Positions 43,669 through 52,892 of a DNA stretch of 64,000 nucleotides are shown here, one piece after another. The stretch is from contig DASYOB010000059.1 in assembly GCA_036008175.1 (NCBI GenBank), positions 1 through 64,000 on the forward strand. The letters are read 5' to 3'. Source of the DNA: DATARH01 sp036008175. Lineage in GTDB: Bacteria; Pseudomonadota; Alphaproteobacteria; ATCC43930; CGMCC-115725. The position numbers and the translations under genes are program-made. The stretch's first letter is position 1. Every line of letters starts with the position of its first letter. Below the pieces are notes generated by a model. The model searched no databases, was not told the DNA's origin, and saw only the letters and a list, made by a program, of their open reading frames with translations.

Positions 43669-44745
43669 ATGAAGGTCTCGTATTTCGAAACCGGCCGTTA
43701 TGTCGCGCCGCCCGACCTGCCGCGCGAATGGCCGGTACCGGCGGGCGCCTACGACCCTGAGCTCGGTGCGCAAAGCTGTCGCGGCATGGTCGAGCGAGTG
43801 CGGTTTGTCGAGGAGCTCGGCTTCGACTGGATCAGCGTCTCCGAGCACCATTACTCGCCGCGCATCCTGACCCCGTCGCCGGTCGTCTCCGCTGCCTTCC
43901 TGGCGGCGCAGACCTCGACGATAAAGATATCACTCCTCGGCCCGATCGTGCCCACAAGCAATCCGATCCGGATCGCCGAGGAATTGGCGATGCTCGACAC
44001 GATGGCTCCGGGGCGTTTTGTGTTCGGCCTTCTGCGCGGCACCACCAACGAATATCTGAGCTACGACCTCAACCCGATCGAGGCGCGCGAGCGCACCGAC
44101 GAGGGCATGGAGCTGATCCTGAAGGCCTGGACCGAGCCGCAGCCCTTCGGCTGGTAGGGCCGCTACTTCCAATACCGCACCGTGTCGATCTGGCCGCGCC
44201 CGCAACAACCCCCGGCGCCAACCTACGCGCTCGGCACCAGCGCCGAGGCCGGCGAGTTCGCGGCGCGCCACCACATCGGGCTCGGCGTCTCCTACGGCAC
44301 CTTCGAGCTGATGGGCAAGGCGACCCAATATTACCGCGAGCGGTGCGCGCATTACGGCTGGGAGCCGGGCCCGGACGACATCATCTATCGCGCCAACATG
44401 ATCCTCGGTGAGACCGACGACAAAGCCGAGGAAGCGCTCGCCAACCGCAGCAAGCAGGCGCCGTTTCCGATCTCAGGGCCGTTGCGCGACGCGCTGCTTC
44501 GGTCGGACGTAACCCGCAACATCGCCGGCGAAAAGCGTCCGGCCAATGTCGGCGGCGTATTGCCGATCAGCTTCTGTGGCGGCCCCGATCGGGTCGTCGA
44601 GCAGCTCCGGCGCTGCCGCGCGGAGATCGGCGCCGGGATCGTCGACGTGTCGCTGGCCGATCCGGGCACCGGCAATGTCGAGGGGATGATGCGCTCGCTC
44701 GAATTGTTCGGGACCAAGGTCCTGCCGCGCGTTCGCGACATCTGA
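43669..44745 (+). pseudogene. Luciferase-like (LLM) flavin monooxygenase interrupted by an in-frame TAG
   Basis: The frame runs from ATG 43669 (GAGG 6 nt upstream) through LLM motifs (GFDWISVSEHHYSPRILTPSP, then LDTMAPGRFVFGLLRG). It stops at TAG 44155-44157 after EPQPFGW and resumes in the same frame as GRYFQYRTVSIWPRPQQPPA through to TGA at 44743-44745. A Glu (GAG) is the expected residue at the stop, so a single G-to-T change restores a 358-aa protein. Likely a recent nonsense mutation or a base-call error. The family oxidises small substrates using reduced flavin. Confidence 0.85.
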
Positions 44746-44756
44746 CGGGGGCAGTG

Positions 44757-45540
44757 GTGGAATTTCGCGAAGGTTTCGTCGCGGCGGACGGGTTCCGCAT
44801 CCGCTACTGGCAGGCGGGCGAGGGGCCGGCATTGGTGCATCTGCACGGCGCTGGCGGGCCGCGGCTGACCCGGGCGCACGATCTGCTGCGCCGGGAGTTC
44901 CGGGTCATCGTCTTCGAGATGCCGGGCTTCGGCCAGTCGGCCGAGAATATCCGCACTCGCAGCATGCCCGAATTGGCCGACACGATGGCGAATGCCGCCG
45001 AAGCGCTCGGCCTCGACCGCTTCAACCTGATGGGCACCTCGTTCGGGGGCCGGACCGCGCTGTGGCTGGCGGCGCAGCACCCGGAGCGGGTGTCGGGGCT
45101 GGTGCTCGAATCGCCCGCCGCGATCCGGCCCGAGGGCGCGCGGCCGGGCCGGTCCGCCCGAGGAGATGGCGCGCCGCCTCTATGGTCGTCCGGAGCGGAT
45201 GCCGCCCTTGCCGGCGTCCGACCCGGCGGTCGTCACGAAGCAGGAGGCACTGGTCGTGCGCCTGCGCGGCCCGGGTCGCGATGCCGAGCTGGAGCGCCGG
45301 ATGCGCGGTCTGGCGATCCCGACCCTGGTCGTGTTCGGCACCTTGGACCGGATCATCCCGCCTGAGATGGGCCGCCACTACAAGGAGCTGATGCCGAACT
45401 GCCATCTCGTCTTCGTCTACGACGCCGGGCACGCGATCGGCGCCGAGCGGCCCGAGGCCTTCGTCGATCTCGTCGCCGATTTCCTGGAACGGCACGAAGC
45501 CTTCGTTATCAACCGCGCCGAGACGATCATCCACCCGTAG
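44757..45540 (+). pseudogene. Alpha/beta hydrolase, frameshifted
   Basis: The first part (to about 45145) carries VHLHGAGGP and the nucleophile elbow GTSFGGRTALW (Ser). After one extra base in the GC run 45140-45152 the reading continues in another frame with PPEEMARRLYGRPERMPPL, PTLVVFGTLDRIIPPEMG (acid) and DAGHAIGAERPEAF (His). A single deletion restores an ordinary hydrolase of about 260 aa with the complete Ser-Asp-His triad. GTG start at 44757 after GGGGG; GTG at 44754 is possible. It follows the LLM gene by 11 nt, so the two were probably one catabolic operon. Confidence 0.8.
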
Positions 45541-45554
45541 CGTCGCAGAGCCGG

Positions 45555-47138
45555 TCACCCAATCGACTTGGCCGCCAGCGCTTGGGCGCGCTGCTTAAGC
45601 GCGCGGCGGAGCAATTTGCCGGTTTCGGTCGCCGGCAATTCGGCACAAACCTCGATGAGGTCGGGCACCTTGTAGCTGGAGGCGAGCGCGCGGCAATGCG
45701 TCCGCAGCACGTCAGTATCGACCTTCGCGCCGGCTGTGACCACGACAAAGGCGACGATCGCCTCGCCGCGTTCGCCGGCAGTGACGCCGACCACCGCCGC
45801 CTGCGCCACCGCTGGATGTTGCAACAGCAGGCTCTCGACCTCGGCCGGCGAAACGTTGATGCCGGCGCGCTTGATGACGTCCGCGTCGCGGGCCACGAAA
45901 TGAAAACTGCCATCATCATCGAGGAAGCCGAGATCGCCGGTGCGGAAAAAACCATCCGCAGTAAAGGCGCTCGCATTGTTTTCGGCGCTGGCGCCGCTAT
46001 AGCCGGGCGTGACATGGCCGCCGACCTCGACCGCGCCGGTCTCATTCTCGGGCAGGGCACGCCCGGTTTCGTGATCGACGATGCGCAGGATCATGCAGGG
46101 GAGCGGCGGCCCCTGGCTGTGCATACGCCGCTGCAACGGCCAATCGCAGGGGGTGACGCAGCAATTGCCGTAGGTCTCCGTCGCGCCGTAGATGTTGCAG
46201 ATCTGCGCGGCGCCGAGCTCTTCGGCGGCGATCCGCACCTCCTCCGGTGAGCCGATCATCAGCCCGGTCCTGAGGCTCGCCACCCGCTCCGGGCGGAACT
46301 CGGGATGGCGCAATACCGCGCCGGTCATGCTCGGCAATGTGTAGGCGGCGGTGCAGCGGTGTTGTTCAACGAGGCCGATCCATTCGCCGGGCTCGAACCG
46401 CGGCTGCAGCACCAGCGCCGCCCCGTGCGTCAGCGTTGCCGGCAAGGCATTGGCCGCACCGTAGGACCAGAACAATGGCGGCGCCAGCAAAACCCGGTCG
46501 TCCGGCCCGAGCCGCATCCGCTCGCCGATGGCGAAGCCGTTTTCGATCAGCGCGCCGTGTTGCAGCCGCACCGCTTTCGGCCGCGCGCTCGACCCCGACG
46601 TGTAGAGGACGACGCAATCATCGTCGGCGCTGGCGCTCGCCCCTGGCGCGAGCGCGCCGAACGGCTCGCTGCTGGCGGCGAAATCCTCGTAGCCGATCCA
46701 CCCCGGCCGCGTCTCGCGGCCGAGCATCACGACCAAGCGAAGGCGCGGACAACCCGGCGTCACCGCCGACAATGCCGCAACGAAGTCCTGTCCGCCAAAC
46801 ACGTCGATCGCGAACAGCGCATCGACTGCCGAGTCCGCCAGCAGAAACGCCAGTTCGGCCGGTTTCGACCAGGTGCTGAACGGTACCGCGACCGCGCCGA
46901 TCCCGGCAATGCCAAATACGGCTTCGAGCCATTCCAGGCGGTTGTTGATCAGCACACCGATCCGGTCGCCACGGCCGAAGCCGCCCGCCCGAAGCGCCAA
47001 CGCCACCCGCCCAGCGCGCTCCGCGAGGTTGCGATAGCTCGCGACCCGCTCGCCGCAGATGACCGCCGGCCGCTCGGGAAACCGCTCGGCCTGCTCGCAG
47101 ATCAGCTCATAGAGCATCCGGCTGTAGGGTGGTCTCAT
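45555..47138 (-). CDS. AMP-forming acyl-CoA ligase
   Basis: 527 aa. ANL superfamily: the P-loop-like VVLYTSGSSARPKAVRLQH (near 180), IYGATETYGN, FFRTGDLGFLDDDGSFHF, and the C-terminal catalytic Lys in ELPATETGKLLRRAL are all present. It activates a carboxylic acid as acyl-AMP and then acyl-CoA. The substrate is unknown; the setting with a hydrolase, a monooxygenase and CoA-transferases suggests an aromatic or other xenobiotic acid. It converges on the broken hydrolase gene. Confidence 0.9.
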   Translation of the reverse strand: MRPPYSRMLYELICEQAERFPERPAVICGERVASYRNLAERAGRVALALRAGGFGRGDRIGVLINNRLEWLEAVFGIAGIGAVAVPFSTWSKPAELAFLLADSAVDALFAIDVFGGQDFVAALSAVTPGCPRLRLVVMLGRETRPGWIGYEDFAASSEPFGALAPGASASADDDCVVLYTSGSSARPKAVRLQHGALIENGFAIGERMRLGPDDRVLLAPPLFWSYGAANALPATLTHGAALVLQPRFEPGEWIGLVEQHRCTAAYTLPSMTGAVLRHPEFRPERVASLRTGLMIGSPEEVRIAAEELGAAQICNIYGATETYGNCCVTPCDWPLQRRMHSQGPPLPCMILRIVDHETGRALPENETGAVEVGGHVTPGYSGASAENNASAFTADGFFRTGDLGFLDDDGSFHFVARDADVIKRAGINVSPAEVESLLLQHPAVAQAAVVGVTAGERGEAIVAFVVVTAGAKVDTDVLRTHCRALASSYKVPDLIEVCAELPATETGKLLRRALKQRAQALAAKSIG

Positions 47139-47198
47139 GTCCGACTATATCAATCGAGATGCCAAGGTACGGCCGCACTCCAGAGAAAGGCGCCGCCC

Positions 47199-47602
47199 AT
47201 TTCTCCGCTCGCGCTCCTGTTCAACATCCTGTGGCTGATTTCAGGCGGTCTTCCGGCTGCGGTCGCTTGGGCGTTGCGGCCGGCCTCATGGCGATTACGA
47301 TCATCGGCTTGCCCTGGTCATTCGCCGCGTTGCGCATCGCGCTCTATACGTTGCTACCCTTCGGCCATGAGATGCGCACTCGCCCCGACGCCGGCGTGCT
47401 GAGCACGCTCGGCAACATCGTCTGGTTCGTGCTGGCCGGCTGGTGGCTGGCGCTCGGTCATCTGATCCTGGCCGTGGGCCTCGCGATCACAATTATCGGC
47501 ATTCCCTTCGCCTGGGCGCACCTCAAGCTGGCGGGTGCCAGCCTCGCCCCGGTCGGCAAGGAGATTGTGCCGCGCGGCGGCCCGCCGAGGGTGATGTCCT
47601 AG
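47199..47602 (+). pseudogene. YccF-family membrane protein, frameshifted and without a normal start codon
   Basis: The N-terminal helix SPLALLFNILWLISGGLPAA, followed by VAWAL, is in the frame starting at 47199, and the rest (AGLMAITIIGLPW, ALRIALYTLLPFG, and a second repeat GLAITIIGIPFAWAHLKLA) is in another frame. Two extra bases (CG at 47277-47278) account for the shift. The codon aligned with the family's start Met is ATT. YccF proteins are small inner-membrane proteins with duplicated GLPW/GIPF motifs and unknown function. The stop overlaps the convergent CoA-transferase stop. Confidence 0.75.
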
Positions 47603-48777
47603 ACCACACCCTTGCCGTGCAACTCGGCGATTGCCGCCGCGTCGAAGCCGAGTTCGTGCAGCACCTCGTCGGTGTGCTGGCCCTGGTCGGGGGTCGGGCG
47701 CAGGCGCTCCGGCTGCGGGAACGCGCTCATGTGGATCGGCTGGCCGACGATATCGAAGCTGCCCAGCTTTGGGTGATCGACCGGCCGGCGGATGCCGAGA
47801 TGCTTGACCTGCGGATCGGCGAAGACCTGGTCGATCGTGTTGATCGGCCCGCACGGCACGCCGGCCTTGTTCAGCTCGTCGACCCAGAATTGGCTCGGCT
47901 TGCTGGCGACGATGTCATTGAGGTGGGCGATCAGCGCCTGCCGGTTCTTGGCCCGCAACGGCACCGTGGCGAAGTCGGGATTGCTCGCCAGATCCTTGTC
48001 GCCGGCGACCTCACAGAACTTCCTCCACAGATTGTCGCCCGAGGCGGCGATGTTGATGTAGCCGTCGGCGGTCTTGAACATGCCGGTGCCGGGTGAGGTG
48101 GGATGGAAATTGCCCTCCTGCTTGGCGACTTCGCCCTTCATCGTGTAGCGCGACGCCTGGAAGTCGAGCATGAAGATCTGCGCTTCGAGCAGCGAAGTGT
48201 GCACCCATTGGCCTTTGCCGGTGCGTTCGCGGGCGAGCAGCGCCAGGGTGATGCCGTTGGCGAGCAGGATGCCGGCCGAGGTGTCGTTGATCGCGATGCC
48301 GACCCTCACCGGCCCCTGCCCCGGCAGCCCGGTGATCGACATCAGACCGCCCATACCCTGGGCGATCTGATCGACCCCCGGGCGGCCCTCATAGGGTCCG
48401 TCCTGGCCGAAGCCGGAGATACTGCCGTAGACGATGCGCGGGTTGACCTTCTTCACCGCCTCGTAATCGATGCCGAGCCGATGCTTCACGGTGGATTTGA
48501 AATTCTCGACGATCACATCGGCGTTCTCGGCCAGCTTCATGAAGATCGCGAGACCTTCCTTGCTCTTCAGGTTCAGCGAGAGCGAGCGCTTGTTGCGGTG
48601 CAGGTTCTGAAAATCCGGCCCGTCGCGGCGGCTGCCGGTCGCATCGGTATGCTCGCCCGGCATCTCGATCTTGATCACGTCGGCGCCCCAATCGGCGAGC
48701 TGGCGCACCGCGGTCGGGCCGGCCCGGTGCGCGGTCAGGTCGATGACGGTAAACCCGTTGAGCGGCAATGCAGGCAT
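47599..48777 (-). CDS. Class III (CaiB/BaiF) CoA-transferase
   Basis: 392 aa, typical length. N-terminal LNGFTVIDLTAHRAGPTAVRQLADWGADVIKIE and the catalytic Asp in GRPGVDQIAQGMGGLMSITG (about residue 140) follow the formyl-CoA transferase pattern. It is downstream of a DHP-decarboxylase-like gene and a beta-hydroxyacid dehydrogenase on the same strand, probably one catabolic unit. The substrate is not predictable from sequence. Confidence 0.92.
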   Translation of the reverse strand: MPALPLNGFTVIDLTAHRAGPTAVRQLADWGADVIKIEMPGEHTDATGSRRDGPDFQNLHRNKRSLSLNLKSKEGLAIFMKLAENADVIVENFKSTVKHRLGIDYEAVKKVNPRIVYGSISGFGQDGPYEGRPGVDQIAQGMGGLMSITGLPGQGPVRVGIAINDTSAGILLANGITLALLARERTGKGQWVHTSLLEAQIFMLDFQASRYTMKGEVAKQEGNFHPTSPGTGMFKTADGYINIAASGDNLWRKFCEVAGDKDLASNPDFATVPLRAKNRQALIAHLNDIVASKPSQFWVDELNKAGVPCGPINTIDQVFADPQVKHLGIRRPVDHPKLGSFDIVGQPIHMSAFPQPERLRPTPDQGQHTDEVLHELGFDAAAIAELHGKGVV

Positions 48778-48848
48778 CTCTGGTTTCTCCAGCGGAAAGC
48801 GTTGCGCAATGCTACCGGCTCGCCAGCACAGGCGCCATCATAGCGCCG

Positions 48849-49826
48849 CTACGAGGCGAGAAAATCGGCGAAATTTTCCTCGGCGGTGACGAGCCGGCCG
48901 GTGATGCCGAGATCATGGGCCTGGCGGCAGAAAACATCGATCTGCTGACGGTTCCTCTCGAAGCCGTCGGCATGGAAATCGGCGCCCATCAAGGCCTCGG
49001 TTTCCTCCAGCTCGGCTTCGAGCCAGGGCGAGACATAGGGGAAATTGCGCTGCGCCGCGGCGAACATCTCATCGGCGCGGATGAACGCCTGGGTCAGGCT
49101 GCGGGCGATCCATTTGTCGCGCTCCCACACCTCGCGCCGGAGCACGATCAGGTGCTGCGGCGGGAACATGCCAGTGCGGCGGAAATAGTCGCGCTCGATC
49201 GGCCGGAAATCGGGGAAGAGTCGGACGATCGGCCCGGCTTCTGGGTGATAATCGCGCGGCCGCGGCGGGCTGTAAACCGCGTCGAGATCACCGGCGATCA
49301 GCATCTCCGACAGGTAGCGCCCCTCCGGGACGGCATGCACGCCGTCCGGCAATTCGCCCGGATGGCGTGCCCGCCAGCCGCCCTCGACATCGCCGATCCA
49401 CCACTCGACCTGGGTCCACGCGACGCCGACGAAGCTCAGGAAATGCCGGTACCAGATGGAGCCGCTCGCCAGCCAATCGTACATGCCGATGCGCATGCCG
49501 ATCAGGTCGGCCGGTGCCCGGACCGGCCCGCCCTTGCGTACGTACAGGTCGCGGGCGGTGAAGTTGCGCAGCGGAAATACCGGCAAACCGACAAGGCTGC
49601 GGTCGTCCTTGTCGATGCGGCGCAGATGCGCCGCCATCGAGGCCTCGCCGCCCTGCACCACCGGGTCTTGCAATGCGCGTTGAAGCATCTCCGCCCGCGC
49701 CGGCCACGATCCGCCGATGCCGTGGACCAAGGTCAGATCGATGCCCTCGGGTTTCACATCGCCGGTCATCAGCGGCGCCAGGCGCGCGTAATCCGCGCAG
49801 GTCAGTATGATCGGCAGATCGGCCAT
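48849..49826 (-). CDS. 4,5-dihydroxyphthalate decarboxylase-like / substrate-binding-fold protein
   Basis: 325 aa from the ATG at 49826. The start ILTCADYARLAPLMTGDVKPEGIDL is diagnostic of the family that includes 4,5-dihydroxyphthalate decarboxylase and related periplasmic-binding-fold proteins. No signal peptide is seen, which favours a cytoplasmic enzyme over a transport protein. It lies 20 nt after the dehydrogenase gene. Family assignment is good; the actual reaction is uncertain because many homologues are annotated only by similarity. Confidence 0.82.
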   Translation of the reverse strand: MADLPIILTCADYARLAPLMTGDVKPEGIDLTLVHGIGGSWPARAEMLQRALQDPVVQGGEASMAAHLRRIDKDDRSLVGLPVFPLRNFTARDLYVRKGGPVRAPADLIGMRIGMYDWLASGSIWYRHFLSFVGVAWTQVEWWIGDVEGGWRARHPGELPDGVHAVPEGRYLSEMLIAGDLDAVYSPPRPRDYHPEAGPIVRLFPDFRPIERDYFRRTGMFPPQHLIVLRREVWERDKWIARSLTQAFIRADEMFAAAQRNFPYVSPWLEAELEETEALMGADFHADGFERNRQQIDVFCRQAHDLGITGRLVTAEENFADFLAS

Positions 49827-49846
49827 CGCAGCCACCCCTTGCCCGG

Positions 49847-50728
49847 TCAGCCCTTCGCCACCTGATGGCCCGCGAGGTGCTCCAGCACTTTCACCAGCCC
49901 GGAATGGTCCCACCCCTTGCCGCCGAGCGCGGCGGCGGCGTTGAATAATTCCTGCGTGGTCGCGGTATTCGGCAATGACAGGCTCAGCGCCCGCGCGCCC
50001 GAGAGCGCGAGGCTCAGATCCTTCTGATGCAGCTCGATGCGGAAGCCAGGGTCGAAAGTGCGCTTGATCATGCGCTCGCCATGCACCTCCAGGATGCGCG
50101 ATGAGGCGAAGCCGCCCATCAGAGCTTCGCGCACCTTGGCTGGATCAGCACCCGCCTTCGACGCGAACAGCAAGGCCTCGCCGACCGCCTCGATGGTCAG
50201 CGCGACGATGATCTGATTGGCGACCTTTGTGGTCTGCCCGGCGCCGACATCGCCGACGAGGGTGATGTTCTTGCCCATCAGCTCGAACAAGGGCTTCACC
50301 CGATTGAACGCAGCCGGTGAGCCGCCGACCATGATCGTGAGGCTCGCCGCCTTGGCGCCGACTTCGCCGCCCGAAACCGGCGCATCGACATAGTCGCAGC
50401 CCTTCTGCACGATTTCGGCGGCGAACACCTTGGTCTCGATCGGCGAGATAGAACTCATATCGACGACGGTCTTGCCTGGCTTGAGTCCCGCCGCGACCCC
50501 GTCCGGGCTGAACAGCACGTTCTGCACGTCGGGCGTATCGGGCACCATGATGATGATGACCTCGGCATGCTCGGCGACCGCCTTCAGGCTGTCGAGCACG
50601 GTGGCCCCCTCGCGGATCTCCGGCGGCACGGTGCGCTTGCCGTAGACGAACAGCTTGTGCCCGCCCTTCATCAGATTGTGGGCCATGGGCCGGCCCATGA
50701 TGCCGAGACCGATAAAACCGACCTGCAT
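49847..50728 (-). CDS. NAD(P)-dependent beta-hydroxyacid dehydrogenase (tartronate semialdehyde reductase-like)
   Basis: 293 aa from the ATG at 50728, which has GGAG 8 nt upstream (a GTG three codons earlier is less well placed). Rossmann GFIGLGIMGRPMAHNL, substrate-binding YVDAPVSGGEVGA, and the catalytic Lys in GQTTKVANQIIVAL are intact. It resembles GarR/GlxR (2-hydroxy-3-oxopropionate reductase) but could act on another beta-hydroxyacid. It is first in the minus-strand run with the decarboxylase-like and CoA-transferase genes. Confidence 0.9.
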   Translation of the reverse strand: MQVGFIGLGIMGRPMAHNLMKGGHKLFVYGKRTVPPEIREGATVLDSLKAVAEHAEVIIIMVPDTPDVQNVLFSPDGVAAGLKPGKTVVDMSSISPIETKVFAAEIVQKGCDYVDAPVSGGEVGAKAASLTIMVGGSPAAFNRVKPLFELMGKNITLVGDVGAGQTTKVANQIIVALTIEAVGEALLFASKAGADPAKVREALMGGFASSRILEVHGERMIKRTFDPGFRIELHQKDLSLALSGARALSLSLPNTATTQELFNAAAALGGKGWDHSGLVKVLEHLAGHQVAKG

Positions 50729-50870
50729 GAGTTTCACTCCGCTTGGGGTGGCTGGCGATTGGCGGCAGAGTGCACGCCTCGCCGCGGCGGCTCAAGCGGC
50801 GACCGCGTGGCGACTGCGGCCGGATGGTCGAGCCGACTTGGGACTGAATGGCCCGACGAGGACTTCAGCC

Positions 50871-51746
50871 TCAAACAGGCTCTGTCGGGCGCTCTTCTGC
50901 CGGTAGGCTGGGATCGTAGGGCGGGCGGTGCAGCCCGGCCGGGGAGATCGTGAAGATCTCGTAGCCGGTCGAGGTCACTCCAATCGTGTGCTCGAATTGC
51001 GCCGACAGCGAGCGGTCCTTGGTCACGGCGGTCCAGCCGTCGCTGAGGATCTTCACCTCATAGCGTCCGGCGTTGATCATCGGCTCGACGGTGAAAAACA
51101 TGCCCTCGCGCATGACCGGCCCGTCTTCCGGCTTGCCATAATGCAGGATCGACGGCGCGTCGTGAAACACCTGCCCGACGCCGTGGCCGCAGAAATCGCG
51201 CACCACCGAGTATCTATGGCTCTCGGCATAGCGTTGGATCGCGTTGCCGATCGCGCCGATGTGGAGCCCCGGTTTGACTACGGCAATGCCGCGCATCATC
51301 GCCTCGTAGGTTACGTCGACAAGTTTCTTCGCCCTGATCGGAATGCGATCGCCGATGAAGAACATGCGGCTGGTGTCGCCGTGCCAGCCATCAAGGATCA
51401 CGGTGACGTCGATGTTGAGAATGTCGCCGTCCATCAACCGCCGGTCGCCCGGAATGCCGTGGCAGACGACGTGGTTGATCGAGGTGCAGATCGATTTTGG
51501 AAAGCCGCGGTAATTCAGCGGCGCCGGGATCGCGTCGTGATCGACGATGAAGCCATGGCACAGCCGGTCGAGTTCGCCGGTGGTGATGCCCGGGCGGACA
51601 TGCGGAGTAATGAAATCGAGCGTCGAGGCAGCGAGCTTGCCGGCGTGCCGCATGCCTTCGAACGCGTCCGCTCCGTGGATCTTGATCTGGCCGCTGCGGG
51701 GTACGCCGCGCATAAGGCCCAGGCCTGGCATCAGGTCCTGCTGCAT
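50871..51746 (-). CDS. map: Methionine aminopeptidase type I
   Basis: 291 aa, slightly long for the type because of about 20 extra N-terminal residues. It removes the initiator Met. The pita-bread fold signatures SICTSINHVVCHGIPGDR, the metal ligands in DILNIDVTVILDGWHGDTSRMF, GHGVGQVFHDAPSI, and FTVEPMIN are present. It is divergent from the CinA-like gene, with a 214-nt spacer in which no clear promoter was assigned. Confidence 0.95.
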   Translation of the reverse strand: MQQDLMPGLGLMRGVPRSGQIKIHGADAFEGMRHAGKLAASTLDFITPHVRPGITTGELDRLCHGFIVDHDAIPAPLNYRGFPKSICTSINHVVCHGIPGDRRLMDGDILNIDVTVILDGWHGDTSRMFFIGDRIPIRAKKLVDVTYEAMMRGIAVVKPGLHIGAIGNAIQRYAESHRYSVVRDFCGHGVGQVFHDAPSILHYGKPEDGPVMREGMFFTVEPMINAGRYEVKILSDGWTAVTKDRSLSAQFEHTIGVTSTGYEIFTISPAGLHRPPYDPSLPAEERPTEPV

Positions 51747-51960
51747 AACCGAGTGCTCTTCGCTACCGTCGCCTAGGTGATAATCCGATCGTCAGAAGCC
51801 GGCAACGACGGGGTGCAGCCGCTTCCGGATCGAAGGTAGGAAGGAAAACCCTCGGCGGCAATCCTCGCCGACGAAGAACCAGCCCTCTGTTGTGCGCGCG
51901 GCCGGCTTTCCCGTATGAAGAACCGCGCAGGCGAGCCGCAGCGACAAGTCCGAGGATCCG

Positions 51961-52734
51961 ATGAGTGAGGCCGATCCGGCAACCGAGGTGGTCACCGCCT
52001 GCGTCCTGATCATCGGCAACGAGATCCTGTCCGGGCGCACCCAGGATGCAAACCTGGCCTTTCTCGCCACCGGGCTGAACGAGGCCGGGATCCGGCTGCG
52101 CGAGGCGCGGGTGATTCCCGACGATCCGGGGGTCATCGTCGATACCCTGAACGAGGCGCGCGGGAAATTCGACTACGTGTTCACGACGGGCGGGATCGGC
52201 CCGACCCATGACGACATCACCTCGGCCTGCGTCGCCGAGGCGTTCGGGGTGCCGCTGATCCTTCACCTCGAGGCGAAACGGCTGCTCGAAAGTCATTACC
52301 CGCCAGGTGGCCTCAACGAGGCCAGGCTTCGCATGGCGCATGTCCCCGACGGGGCGGTGCTGCTGCCGAACCCGATCTCGCGAGCGCCGGGATTCCGCAT
52401 CGAGAATGTCTATGTGCTGCCTGGCGTGCCGCAGATCATGCAGGCGATCTTCAGCGAGCTGAGACACCGCCTGCGGGGCGGTGCACGGCTCTACAGCCGA
52501 AGCATCAGCTGCACGCTCTCGGAAGGCGCGCTGGCGAAGGAGCTAGGTGCGTTACAGGAGCGCTATCGCGATCTCGAGATCGGCTCCTATCCTTACTTTC
52601 GGCGCAGCGATTTCGGGGTGACCCTGGTCCTGCGCGGCACCGACCAGGACCGGATAGCGGTGGCGGTCGAGGAATTGAAGGCGCTGATCCGCACCCTGGG
52701 CGGCGATCCCCAGGAAGGCCAAGCCGAGAATTAG
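51961..52734 (+). CDS. CinA N-terminal / molybdopterin-binding (MoaB/Mog) domain protein
   Basis: 257 aa. The MoaB/Mog-like fold is shown by ACVLIIGNEILSGRTQDANL at the N-terminus and FTTGGIGPTHDDITSACVAEAFG near residue 75. It has only the N-terminal half of CinA; the C-terminal nicotinamide-nucleotide deamidase half is absent. It may be a competence/damage-inducible-type protein or a molybdopterin-binding protein; the function of this short form is not settled. It lies between map and tRNA-Leu. Confidence 0.88.
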   Translation: MSEADPATEVVTACVLIIGNEILSGRTQDANLAFLATGLNEAGIRLREARVIPDDPGVIVDTLNEARGKFDYVFTTGGIGPTHDDITSACVAEAFGVPLILHLEAKRLLESHYPPGGLNEARLRMAHVPDGAVLLPNPISRAPGFRIENVYVLPGVPQIMQAIFSELRHRLRGGARLYSRSISCTLSEGALAKELGALQERYRDLEIGSYPYFRRSDFGVTLVLRGTDQDRIAVAVEELKALIRTLGGDPQEGQAEN

Positions 52735-52851
52735 CTCATTCAACCAAGCGGACGTGGCAAAACAGAACGGTCGCACTCCACGACGCGCACGAGTGCCAAC
52801 CACCTGCGAATCCGCCGGAAAGTAAGGGATCCGTGGCTCCGGCGTTCCCTA

Positions 52852-52880
52852 TTGGCGGACGCCGATGGCGAAGCTATAGC
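52852..52880 (+). promoter_or_regulatory. Promoter of the tRNA-Leu gene
   Basis: TTGGCG (52852-52857), a 17-nt spacer and TATAGC (52875-52880) are positioned so that transcription would begin about 6 nt before the mature 5' end of the tRNA at 52893. Good sigma-70-like match for a GC-rich alphaproteobacterium. Confidence 0.6.
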
Positions 52881-52892
52881 TATTGCCCACAC

